NCBI RefSeq assembly: GCF_020567705.1
Contig: NZ_JAJDJU010000007.1
Span: 62,001 to 126,000 of the forward strand
DNA length: 64,000 nt
DNA from: Acidocella sp. KAb 2-4
GTDB lineage: Bacteria > Pseudomonadota > Alphaproteobacteria > Acetobacterales > Acetobacteraceae
Direction: 5' to 3'
Shown here: positions 28,987-37,087 of the stretch, in pieces
Position numbering within the stretch: the first letter of the stretch is position 1
Layout of the letters: each line of letters starts with the position of its first letter
Position numbers and translations under genes: made by a program
Notes under the pieces: model-generated
The model's database searches: none
Told to the model about the DNA's origin: nothing
The model's input: the letters and a program-made list of their open reading frames with translations, nothing else

Positions 28987-31689
28987 TCAATGCGCCTTGC
29001 CCCAGTTCTTGCCGGTCCCCGTCTCCACCACCAGCGGCACCGAGAGTTCCGCCGCGTTTTGCATCACTTGGCGCGCCAGCGCCGCCGCCGCCTCGGCCTC
29101 GTCATCCGGCGCCTCGAACAGCAATTCGTCATGCACCTGCAAGATCAGCCTTGCCTTCAGCCCTGCCGCGCGCAGCGCGCTGGGCAGCTTCACCATCGCG
29201 CGTTTGATGATATCCGCGCCCCCGCCTTGCAGCGGCGCGTTGATCGCCTGGCGCTCGGCATAGGCGCGCAGGCTCGGGATTTTGTCCTTGATCTTGGGCA
29301 CCCAGCAACGCCGCCCGAACGGGGTGAGCACATAGCCATGCGTGCGCGCCTGCTCCTTCGCTGCCTCCATATAGGCGCGGATTTCCGGGTAGCGCTGGAA
29401 ATAGGCGTCGATATAGGCGCGCGCCTCCCCGGGCGCGATGCCGAGCTGGCGTCCCAGCCCGAAGGCGGAAATGCCGTAGATGATGCCGAAATTGATCGCC
29501 TTGGCGCGGCGCCGGGTGAGCGCGTCCATCCCCTCCATCGGCACGCCGAACACCTCGGAGGCGGTGCGGGCATGGATGTCCTCGCCCTTGGCGAAGCTCT
29601 CCTTCAGCGCCGGGATATCGGCCACATGCGCGAGCAGGCGCAGCTCGATCTGCGAGTAATCGGCCGAGATCAGGCTGTGCCCCGGCGCGGCGATGAAGGC
29701 CTTGCGGATCCGCGCCCCCTCTTGCGTGCGGATCGGGATGTTCTGCAGATTCGGGTCGGTGGAGGAGAGCCGCCCGGTGGTCGTCGCCGCCATCTGGAAG
29801 CTGGTATGCACGCGCCCGGTGCGCGGGTCGATCTGCCCGATCAGCGCGTCGGCATAGGTGCTCTTGAGCTTGGCGAGCTGGCGCCAATCCATCACACGCT
29901 GCGCGATCTCCACGCCCTGCTCGGCCAGTCCCTCCAGCACCGAGGAATCCGTGCCCCAGGCGCCGGTCTTGCCCTTTTTGCCGCCGGGCAGGCCCATCGT
30001 CTCGAACAGGATCTCACCCAGCTGCTTGGGGCTGCCGACATTGAAATCCTGCCCGGCGAGGCGGTGGATCTCCGCCTCGATCTGCGCCATGCGGCCCTCG
30101 AACTCGGTGGACATGGCGGCGAGATCGGCCCGGTCCACCATCACGCCATGCGCCTCCATATCGGCCAGCACGGCGATCAGCTTTTTCTCCACCAGCTCAT
30201 ACAGCGCCAGCGATTTATGAGCGCGCAGCATCGGCTTCAGCGCCTGCCATAGCCGCAGCGCCACATCCGCCGCTTCCGCCGCGTAGGCGGTGGCCTGGTC
30301 CAGCTTCGCCGCAGCGAAGGACACGCGCGCCCGCCCGCTGCCCGTGGCCGACTCGGCCTCGGTGGCGGTGTGGTTGAGATGCACGCGCGCCAGCGTGGCG
30401 GCGTCATGCGCGAAATTCCCGGCATCCTGGGCGTAGGAGACGAGCATCACGTCATCCAGCGGCGCCACCTCGGCCAGCCCGGCGCCGCGCAGCACCTCCA
30501 GCCCCTGCTTGGCGTCGTGGAAAATCTTCAGCACGCCCGGCTCGGCCAGCAGCGGCGCCAGCAGCGCCTTGGCCTCGTCCAGCGATAGATGCGGCGCGTC
30601 GCCCAGAATCAGCTCATGCGCCAGCGGCAGATAGGCCGCCTCGCCGGCCCCGGTGGCGAGGCCCAGCCCGACCAGATCGCCATGCAGCGCGCCGGGCGTG
30701 GCCGTTTGCACCGCCAGCGCCAGCAGCCCGGAGGCCCGTGCCTGCGCCACCAGCGCCTCCAGCGCCGCGCGGGTGGTGATGGCGGCATAGGGCCCGAAGG
30801 CGGCGGCGCTCACCGGCGGCGGCGCTTCTTCCTGCGCCTCGCCCTCCAGCCCCAGCCGGTGGCGCAGGCTGCGGAAATTATTCTGCACCAGGAATTCGCG
30901 CAGCACCGCCGGGTCCCAGGGCTGTACCGCGAAGCTCTCCACCGGCGCGGGCAGGGGGGCGTCGTCGCGCAGCACCACCAACTCACGCGAGAGCCGCGCC
31001 GCTGCGGCGTGTTCCAGCAGCGCCTCGCGCCGCTTGCTCGGCTTCATCGCGGGGGCGGCGTCCAGCACCTGCTCCAGCGAGCCATATTCGTTGATCAGCG
31101 CCGCCGCGCCCTTCGGCCCGATGCCCGGCACGCCCGGCACGTTATCCACCGGATCGCCGATCAGGGCCTGCACCTCGACCACCTTCTCCGGCGCCACGCC
31201 GAATTTTGCCTCCACCTCGGCCAGGCCGATCGGTGTGTTCTTCATCGGGTCGAGCATGCTCACCCCCGGGCGCAGCAGCTGCATCAGGTCCTTATCGGAG
31301 GACACGATCACCGCCTCGCCCCCGGCCTCGGTGGCGGCCTTGGCATAGGCGGCGATCAGATCATCCGCTTCCCAATCGGCCAGCTCCACCGCCGGTACGC
31401 CAAAGGCGCGTGTCGCCTCGCGGATCAGCGCGAATTGCGGCACCAGCTCGGGCGGCGGCGGCGGCCGGTGGGCCTTGTACTCGCCATAAATCCGGTTGCG
31501 GAAGGTGTGCCGTCCGGCATCGAACACCACGGCGATATGCGTGCCGGAATGCTCCTTGAGCAACCGCGCCAGCATGTTGCAGAAGCCGAACACCGCGTTC
31601 ACATGCACGCCATCGGGGCGCGTCATGTCCGGCAGGGCGTGGAAGGCCCGGAAGATGAAGCCCGAGCCGTCGACGAGAACGAGCCTCAA
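28987..31689 (-). CDS. polA: DNA polymerase I (proofreading domain inactivated)
   Basis: A 900-aa repair and Okazaki-processing polymerase. The 5' nuclease domain (LVLVDGSGFIFRAFHAL, then SSDKDLMQLL and GDPVDNVPGVPGIG) and the polymerase domain (SADYSQIELRLLAH, RRAKAINFGIIYGIS, QVHDELLFE) are intact. The 3'-5' exonuclease domain is present but all four catalytic carboxylates are replaced: Ala326 and Gln328 for the DxE pair, Gly396, and Ala473. The start is TTG at 31689, overlapping the zinc-finger gene stop (TTGA). Confidence 0.95.
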   Translation of the reverse strand: MRLVLVDGSGFIFRAFHALPDMTRPDGVHVNAVFGFCNMLARLLKEHSGTHIAVVFDAGRHTFRNRIYGEYKAHRPPPPPELVPQFALIREATRAFGVPAVELADWEADDLIAAYAKAATEAGGEAVIVSSDKDLMQLLRPGVSMLDPMKNTPIGLAEVEAKFGVAPEKVVEVQALIGDPVDNVPGVPGIGPKGAAALINEYGSLEQVLDAAPAMKPSKRREALLEHAAAARLSRELVVLRDDAPLPAPVESFAVQPWDPAVLREFLVQNNFRSLRHRLGLEGEAQEEAPPPVSAAAFGPYAAITTRAALEALVAQARASGLLALAVQTATPGALHGDLVGLGLATGAGEAAYLPLAHELILGDAPHLSLDEAKALLAPLLAEPGVLKIFHDAKQGLEVLRGAGLAEVAPLDDVMLVSYAQDAGNFAHDAATLARVHLNHTATEAESATGSGRARVSFAAAKLDQATAYAAEAADVALRLWQALKPMLRAHKSLALYELVEKKLIAVLADMEAHGVMVDRADLAAMSTEFEGRMAQIEAEIHRLAGQDFNVGSPKQLGEILFETMGLPGGKKGKTGAWGTDSSVLEGLAEQGVEIAQRVMDWRQLAKLKSTYADALIGQIDPRTGRVHTSFQMAATTTGRLSSTDPNLQNIPIRTQEGARIRKAFIAAPGHSLISADYSQIELRLLAHVADIPALKESFAKGEDIHARTASEVFGVPMEGMDALTRRRAKAINFGIIYGISAFGLGRQLGIAPGEARAYIDAYFQRYPEIRAYMEAAKEQARTHGYVLTPFGRRCWVPKIKDKIPSLRAYAERQAINAPLQGGGADIIKRAMVKLPSALRAAGLKARLILQVHDELLFEAPDDEAEAAAALARQVMQNAAELSVPLVVETGTGKNWGKAH

Positions 31690-31880
31690 TGGCTGTCGTC
31701 CGCCGCGCCCTCATCCAGCACGTAAATGCGCGAGCAATACGGGCAGGCGATTTGCTTGCCGGTGATTCGCAGGTAAATACGCGGATGACCAAGCGGCCCG
31801 CCGCCGCCATCGCAGGAGATCGCGGGGGTTTTCACATGAATGATCTCGGTCGCGTTCACCGCGTCTGTCTGCACGCTCAT
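31686..31880 (-). CDS. Small zinc-finger domain protein (zf-CHCC type)
   Basis: A 64-aa protein matching the zf-CHCC domain also found in mitochondrial NDUFS6. The zinc ligands are in ISCDGGGGPLGHPR and IACPYCSRIYVL (one His and three Cys). In the mitochondrial case the domain belongs to complex I; in bacteria the role is not settled. The ATG at 31880 starts SVQTDAVNATEII, and its stop overlaps the polA start by four bases, so both are in one unit. It is divergent from the hydrolase at 31935. Confidence 0.87.
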   Translation of the reverse strand: MSVQTDAVNATEIIHVKTPAISCDGGGGPLGHPRIYLRITGKQIACPYCSRIYVLDEGAADDSH

Positions 31881-31934
31881 CGTCTCTTGCCTCGTTTGGT
31901 CAAACTCGCGCGCATCATAACGGCATTCCGCGCA

Positions 31935-32909
31935 TTGCCCAAACCGGCGCGGGCGCTGCCGCTGCTGGCCCTGCTCGTGGCCTGCGCCTCGCCGCCCTTT
32001 GGCGTGCCCCGGGCCACGCCCGGCCATCCCATCGTCACCAGCGGTGTTTTCGCCCTGCCCGACGGCGCGCGCCTGCCGTACCGGCTCTACCCAGCGTCGG
32101 GGCAGGTCAAGGCCGTTATTCTCGCATTGCATGGCTATACCGACAGCCGCGACGGTTGGGCGATGCTCGCGGCCTATCTGGCGCCGCACGGCATCGCGCT
32201 TTACGCGCCCGACCAATCCGGCTTCGGTGCCGCCCCCAATCGCGGCCATTGGCCCGGCACGGAAACTCTGGTGGATGAGGCGCGGGCCGAGGCCGTGCAG
32301 CTGCGCGCGCAATATCCGGGGGTGAAATTGTTCGTCATGGGCGAGAGCATGGGCGGCGCGGTCGGGCTGCTGCTGGGGGCGGAACCCAACCCGCCGCCGG
32401 TGGATGGCTATATCCTCTCCGCCCCGGCGGTGTGGGGCGGCCCGGCGATGAACCCGTTTTACCGCGAGGTGCTGCGCGTGGCGGCGTATGTCGCGCCAGG
32501 CAAGCGCCTCACCGGGCAGGCGGTGCGGGTGCGCGCCTCGGACAACATGGCCGCGCTGATCGCCTTTGGCGAAGACCCGCTCACCATCCATGCCTCACGG
32601 CTCGACAATATCGCCGGGCTGGTGCGGCTGATGGGGTGGGCGCAGGATGCCTGCGCCGCCTTCCGCCAGCCCGCGCTCATCCTCTATGGCGGGCATGACG
32701 AGCTGATCCCGAAAGCGGCGATGCGGCGCTGCTGGCAGGCGATTCCGCCCGCCGCGCCGGTGACGCTCGCCTACTACCCGCCGGATTACCACCTGCTCCC
32801 GCGCGACCTGGAGCGCGCCACCCCGAGCGCCGATATCCTGGCCTATATCGAGGGGCGCGGCCTGCCATCATCGGCGCCAAGCGCCGCCACGGTGTTTCTG
32901 GCCGATTAA
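31935..32909 (+). CDS. Lipoprotein alpha/beta hydrolase (monoacylglycerol-lipase-like)
   Basis: About 324 aa. A short hydrophobic N-terminus ends in LLALLVAC, a lipobox, so the protein is probably a lipoprotein. The hydrolase triad is clear: Ser in GESMGGAV, Asp in YGGHDELIP and His in PDYHLLPRDLE. LALHGYTDSRDGWAML is the oxyanion-loop segment of the lysophospholipase/monoacylglycerol lipase group. The start is uncertain: TTG at 31935 is used; another TTG at 31896 is possible, and the frame further upstream only overlaps the opposite gene. The 3' end overlaps the thioesterase stop by four bases. Confidence 0.84.
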   Translation: MPKPARALPLLALLVACASPPFGVPRATPGHPIVTSGVFALPDGARLPYRLYPASGQVKAVILALHGYTDSRDGWAMLAAYLAPHGIALYAPDQSGFGAAPNRGHWPGTETLVDEARAEAVQLRAQYPGVKLFVMGESMGGAVGLLLGAEPNPPPVDGYILSAPAVWGGPAMNPFYREVLRVAAYVAPGKRLTGQAVRVRASDNMAALIAFGEDPLTIHASRLDNIAGLVRLMGWAQDACAAFRQPALILYGGHDELIPKAAMRRCWQAIPPAAPVTLAYYPPDYHLLPRDLERATPSADILAYIEGRGLPSSAPSAATVFLAD

Positions 32910-33301
32910 GGCGCGTGCACTGGGCGCGGCTTGCCCTGCTCGTCGATGGCGACGAAGGTGAAGGTCGCCTTGGTCACGCGGTATTCCTCGCCGCCCACGC
33001 GGGCGCGGCGCCAGGCCTCCACGGCGATCTTCATCGAGGTGCGGCCGGTGGCGAGCAGCTCGCAATACACGCTCACCTCGTCGCCCACCTTCACCGGGCG
33101 GATGAAGCTCATCGCGTCCGCCGACACGGTGACACAGCGCCCGCCGGAGACGCGCGAGGCGAGATTCCCGGCGGCGAGGTCCATCTGACTCATCAGCCAA
33201 CCGCCAAAAATGTCGCCATTGACATTGGTGTCGGCGGGCATGGCGATGACGCGCACCATCGGAATGCCCTCAGGCGGGCGTTCCGCTACGGTTTCCGTCA
33301 T
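32906..33301 (-). CDS. Acyl-CoA thioesterase, YciA-like hotdog
   Basis: A 131-aa hotdog-fold enzyme predicted to hydrolyse acyl-CoA. The core MPADTNVNGDIFGGWLMSQMD with the NGDIFGGW motif is the signature of the YciA/BFIT group, and VSADAMSFIRPVKVGDEV follows. The start ATG at 33301 was preferred over the long upstream frame, which overlaps trxA. The gap to the trxA stop is only two bases, so trxA and this gene share a transcript. The exact chain-length preference is unknown. Confidence 0.88.
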   Translation of the reverse strand: MTETVAERPPEGIPMVRVIAMPADTNVNGDIFGGWLMSQMDLAAGNLASRVSGGRCVTVSADAMSFIRPVKVGDEVSVYCELLATGRTSMKIAVEAWRRARVGGEEYRVTKATFTFVAIDEQGKPRPVHAP

Positions 33302-33303
33302 GC

Positions 33304-33621
33304 TCAGAGGTGCTTTTCGATGAACGCCTTGAGCACCGATTTCGGCGCGGCGCCAACCTGGGTGGCGGCGGGCTTGCCGTCCTTGAAGATGATCAGCGTC
33401 GGGATGCCGCGCACGCCGAAGGCGCTCGGCGTCATCGGGTTTTCGTCGATATTCACCTTCACCACTTCGAGCTTGCCCTCGAACTCCTTGGACAAATCCT
33501 CCAGCGACGGCGCGATGGACCGGCACGGCCCGCACCACTCGGCCCAGAAATCGACCAGCACGGGGGTGCCGGATTTCAGCACATCGGTTTCGAAGGTCGC
33601 GTCGGTAACGGCTTTGCTCAT
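33304..33621 (-). CDS. trxA: Thioredoxin
   Basis: A 105-aa general protein disulfide reductase with the active site WCGPC (Cys30 and Cys33), the buried Asp24 region (LVDFWAEW), and the cis-proline in GIPTLIIF. It reduces ribonucleotide reductase and other targets. It lies in the common alphaproteobacterial order addB-addA-trxA, 55 bp after addA, and is followed by the thioesterase. No matching thioredoxin reductase gene was found in the window; the reductase at 40493 is a ferredoxin-NADP type. Confidence 0.96.
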   Translation of the reverse strand: MSKAVTDATFETDVLKSGTPVLVDFWAEWCGPCRSIAPSLEDLSKEFEGKLEVVKVNIDENPMTPSAFGVRGIPTLIIFKDGKPAATQVGAAPKSVLKAFIEKHL

Positions 33622-33676
33622 GGTTCACCCAATAAAACTGCGATGGCCGGTAACATGGCGGCGAACCGCCCGCCGA

Positions 33677-36600
33677 TCAAGCCGGGGCGGCGCCATCCAG
33701 CGTCGCGCCGGGCACATCCATCGCGGTCGCGCTCTGCGTCCAGATCAACACGGCCCGCACCGCCCGGCCGGGATGGATGTCGCGCAGGATGGCGCGGTAG
33801 GCGGCGAGCTGGGTGAGGTATTGGGGCGGAATCCCGGCCGGGCTGGCGGGCGGGGCGCGGTCGGTCTTGTAATCGGCCAGCCAGATCTCCCCCGGCGTCA
33901 GCGCCAGCCGGTCCACCATGCCGCCGATCTCGCGGCCATTCACCACCCCCGCCAGCGGCACCTCGGCTCGCGATTCCGGCCCGAAGAGCGGCGCCAGGGT
34001 GGGGTTGGACAGGATCGCCAGCACCGCGGCGGAGATCTTCTCCGATTCATCCGCCAGGCCCGGCTGCGCGGCCAGATACGCCGCCGCCGTTTCCGGGCGT
34101 TGGGCGGCGGGCAGATCGGGCAAATGCTGCAATAGCGCGTGGATCGCCGTGCCGCGTTCCATCGCCACCATCCGCGCCGCCCGCGCGGCGGCGAGCCCGG
34201 TGCCGAGCGGGCTGGCGGCGATGGCGCGTTTTGCCGCCTCGTCCACGCCGCGGCTGGGCACGATGCGCTCGGGTTTCGCCGCCTCCTTGGGCGGGGGCGC
34301 GGCCTGCCAGCCTGGCGCGCCGGAGAGCCAGCCGGGCAGGGCGGCGGGCTGCGCGGCCACATGAAGCTCGGCGCGGTCCGGCGGGGCGCTCTGCTCGCAA
34401 TCATAAACCTGCACGCCGTTTTCATCGCGCGCGGGCAGCCGGGCGAAGCCCTCGCGCACCGCCTCATACCAGCAATGCTCCGGCAGGCCCTTCTTGCCCT
34501 CGGCGCCGCAGACCAGCAGCTCATCCTCGGCGCGGGTGAGGGCGACATAGAGCAGGCGGTTATATTCCTGCCGCGCCGCCTCCTTATTCGCCTCCGCCGC
34601 GCGCGCCACCGCCTCTGAGCGCGCGTCGCTGCGCGGGCAGAATACCGGCACCTGCGCGTTTTCCTGCGGCACATCCAGCCAGAACAGCGTGCGGTCATGG
34701 TCCGGCATCGCCGCCGTGTCGGGCAGGATCACGATCGGCGCCTGCAACCCCTTGGCGCCATGCACGGTCATGATCCGCACCTCGTCGCCCCCGGCCTCGG
34801 TCTCGCGCTTGATGGTGGCGCTGGTCTGGCGCAGCGCGGCGGTGAACATTTGCAGCGAGCCCGGCTCGCGCCCAGCGAAGGCCAGGGCCTCGGCCAGGAA
34901 TTCGTCGATCGGCTCCGCCGCCTCCGCCCCCAGCCGCCGCAGCAGCTTCGCCCGTCCGCCGAGTGGCCCCAGCGCCTCGGCCAGCAGCGCGTAAGGCGGC
35001 AGGAAATCGGCCTTGGCCCGCAGCGCCTCGAAGAAGCTCTTCGCCGCCGCCCAATCCTCGCGTTCTCCGGCGCGGGAATAGAGCGCCTCCACCAGCTTCT
35101 TGGCGCCCCGGCCCAGGGCGAGCTCCATCAGCGCCGCGTCGCTCAGCCCACCCAGCGGCGAGGCCAGGAATTGCCCGAAGGCGAGGTCGTCATCGGGCAG
35201 CAGCAGCGCGTCGCACAGCGCCAGCAGGTCGCTCACCGGCTGCTGCGCCGTCAGCACCATGCGGTCCAGCCCGGCGACGGGAATGCCCCGCGCTTTCAGC
35301 GCCGCCGTCACCGCCCCGACCAGCGCGTCGCGCCGGCGCACCAGGATCAGAAAATCGCCGGGCCGCGCGCGGCGGTGGCGCGAGGGCAGGGGCTGGCGCA
35401 GCCGCTCGGCCACCCAGGCGGCGATGTCGCGCGCCAGCACCGCGCGGGCCGAATCGGCGCTGGCGTAATCCTCGGCCAGGCCCCAGGCGGGCAGTTCCCC
35501 CGCCTCGCGCGCTTGCGCCAGCGGCCAGAGCAGCACCCGCCCGGCCTGGCCGGCGCGGCTCACCTCATGTTTCAGCGTCTCGCCCGGCGCCACCACGCCA
35601 GCGCGCGCCGGCCCGGCGGCGAACACGGCGTCGGTGAGCGCCAGCACCGGCGCGGTGGAGCGGAACGAGACGGAGAGTTCGCCATCGAGCCAGCGGCGCC
35701 CGGCGCCGACCGCCTTGGCTTTGAAGCGCTCCCGGTATTTGCCGAAGCTGCGCAGATCGGCGCCCTGGAAGGAGAAGATCGACTGCTTGGCGTCGCCCAC
35801 CGCGAAGATGCTGCGGCTGGCCTCGCGCGCGCCCTCCCCCGCGAAGAACTCCCCGGCCAGGGCGGTGGCGATTTCCCATTGCTCGGGCGCGGTGTCCTGC
35901 ACCTCGTCGAGCAACAGATGCTCCAGCCCGCCATCGAGCTTATACAGCACCCAGGCGGCGCCGGGGTCGATCAGCAGTTTTTCGGTGTGGCTGATCAAGT
36001 CGCCATAGCTGAGCTGCGAGGCGAGCAGCTTCTCCCCGCGCTCGCTGGCCGCGATCGGCAGCAGCAGCCGCGCCAGATGCGCGTTGAGCGCCGCCAGCCG
36101 CGCCGCCTTCAGCGCCTCCAGCGCGGCCAGGATGCGGGAGGCCTCGCGCAGCAGCGCGGCCTTGTAGTCGTCCTCCTCGGTTTTCAGCTTCGCGCCGCAA
36201 TAGCCCTTGAAGGTACGCGGCTTGCCCTCGGTGAGAAACCCGTGCGCCCAGTCATCCCAGTGCGCGGCGCGGGCTTCGGGGGGCAGGGCCAGCCAATCCA
36301 GCAGCGGATAGGCGTTTTTCACCCCGGTCGCGTTGCCGCGTTCGGCGATGGCCTGGAGGATCTCGCGTAATTCGGCCTCGCGCGGGATATTCACCGCCGC
36401 CGCCAGCAGTTCCGCCTCGCTCAGCTCGCCCGCCCCCAGCGCGCCGCGCTGCTGCGCCGCCAACTGGTCCAGGCCGATGCCGCCATTGAGCAGGGCCACC
36501 GGCGCTTCCAGCACGAATTGCTGCGTCAGTTCCGCGAAATCCTGCTCATTGGTTTGGGCCGCCAGCGCCCGCACCGCCTCGCGCGCGCCGGGGTCGGCCA

Positions 36601-37087
36601 GCGCCGCCTCGCGCGCCTCGCGCAGCCGCCGCGTCGCCTGCTCGTCATCCGCCACCTCGAAATGCGGCGACAGCCCGGCCTCCAGCGGAAAGCGCCGCAG
36701 CAGCGACTGGCAGAAGGCGTGGATCGTCTCGATCCGCATCCCGCCCGGCAGGTCCAGCACCTGGGCGAAAAGCTGGCGCGCCAGGGCCAGCGTGGCGGCG
36801 CTGGCGGGCACGTTGAGCGCGGCGAGATCGGCGCGCAACGCCGCGTCCTCCTTCACCACCCATTCGCCCAGGCGCTTGTTCAGGCGGATGCGCATCTCCG
36901 CCGCCGCCGCCTTGGTGTAGGTGAGGCACAAAATCTTCTCCGGCGCGGTGCCGGCCAGCATCAGGCGCAACAGCCGGTCGGTGAGCAGCTTGGTCTTGCC
37001 CGAGCCCGCCGAGGCGGCGACGAAGGCCGATACCGCCGGGTCGGAGGCCTGAAGCTGCTGGGCGTTGGCGATGACAATGGCGCTCAT
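33677..37087 (-). CDS. addA: AddA helicase-nuclease for double-strand break repair
   Basis: A 1136-aa subunit of the AddAB (RecBCD-like) enzyme that processes DNA ends. Motifs: Walker A AASAGSGKTKLLTDR at the N-terminus, helicase DEVQDT near residue 395, the UvrD-like GTAIHALLQHL region, and a C-terminal nuclease with WLADYKTDR. ATG at 37087 overlaps the addB stop (ATGA); the six-residue extension is not used. The alphaproteobacterial type is named AddA because of the two nuclease domains of the complex. Confidence 0.95.
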   Translation of the reverse strand: MSAIVIANAQQLQASDPAVSAFVAASAGSGKTKLLTDRLLRLMLAGTAPEKILCLTYTKAAAAEMRIRLNKRLGEWVVKEDAALRADLAALNVPASAATLALARQLFAQVLDLPGGMRIETIHAFCQSLLRRFPLEAGLSPHFEVADDEQATRRLREAREAALADPGAREAVRALAAQTNEQDFAELTQQFVLEAPVALLNGGIGLDQLAAQQRGALGAGELSEAELLAAAVNIPREAELREILQAIAERGNATGVKNAYPLLDWLALPPEARAAHWDDWAHGFLTEGKPRTFKGYCGAKLKTEEDDYKAALLREASRILAALEALKAARLAALNAHLARLLLPIAASERGEKLLASQLSYGDLISHTEKLLIDPGAAWVLYKLDGGLEHLLLDEVQDTAPEQWEIATALAGEFFAGEGAREASRSIFAVGDAKQSIFSFQGADLRSFGKYRERFKAKAVGAGRRWLDGELSVSFRSTAPVLALTDAVFAAGPARAGVVAPGETLKHEVSRAGQAGRVLLWPLAQAREAGELPAWGLAEDYASADSARAVLARDIAAWVAERLRQPLPSRHRRARPGDFLILVRRRDALVGAVTAALKARGIPVAGLDRMVLTAQQPVSDLLALCDALLLPDDDLAFGQFLASPLGGLSDAALMELALGRGAKKLVEALYSRAGEREDWAAAKSFFEALRAKADFLPPYALLAEALGPLGGRAKLLRRLGAEAAEPIDEFLAEALAFAGREPGSLQMFTAALRQTSATIKRETEAGGDEVRIMTVHGAKGLQAPIVILPDTAAMPDHDRTLFWLDVPQENAQVPVFCPRSDARSEAVARAAEANKEAARQEYNRLLYVALTRAEDELLVCGAEGKKGLPEHCWYEAVREGFARLPARDENGVQVYDCEQSAPPDRAELHVAAQPAALPGWLSGAPGWQAAPPPKEAAKPERIVPSRGVDEAAKRAIAASPLGTGLAAARAARMVAMERGTAIHALLQHLPDLPAAQRPETAAAYLAAQPGLADESEKISAAVLAILSNPTLAPLFGPESRAEVPLAGVVNGREIGGMVDRLALTPGEIWLADYKTDRAPPASPAGIPPQYLTQLAAYRAILRDIHPGRAVRAVLIWTQSATAMDVPGATLDGAAPA

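Noticed and set aside
31689-31934. Extended N-terminus of the lipoprotein hydrolase
   Set aside because: This part is antisense to the zinc-finger gene and the lipobox signal begins only near 31935.
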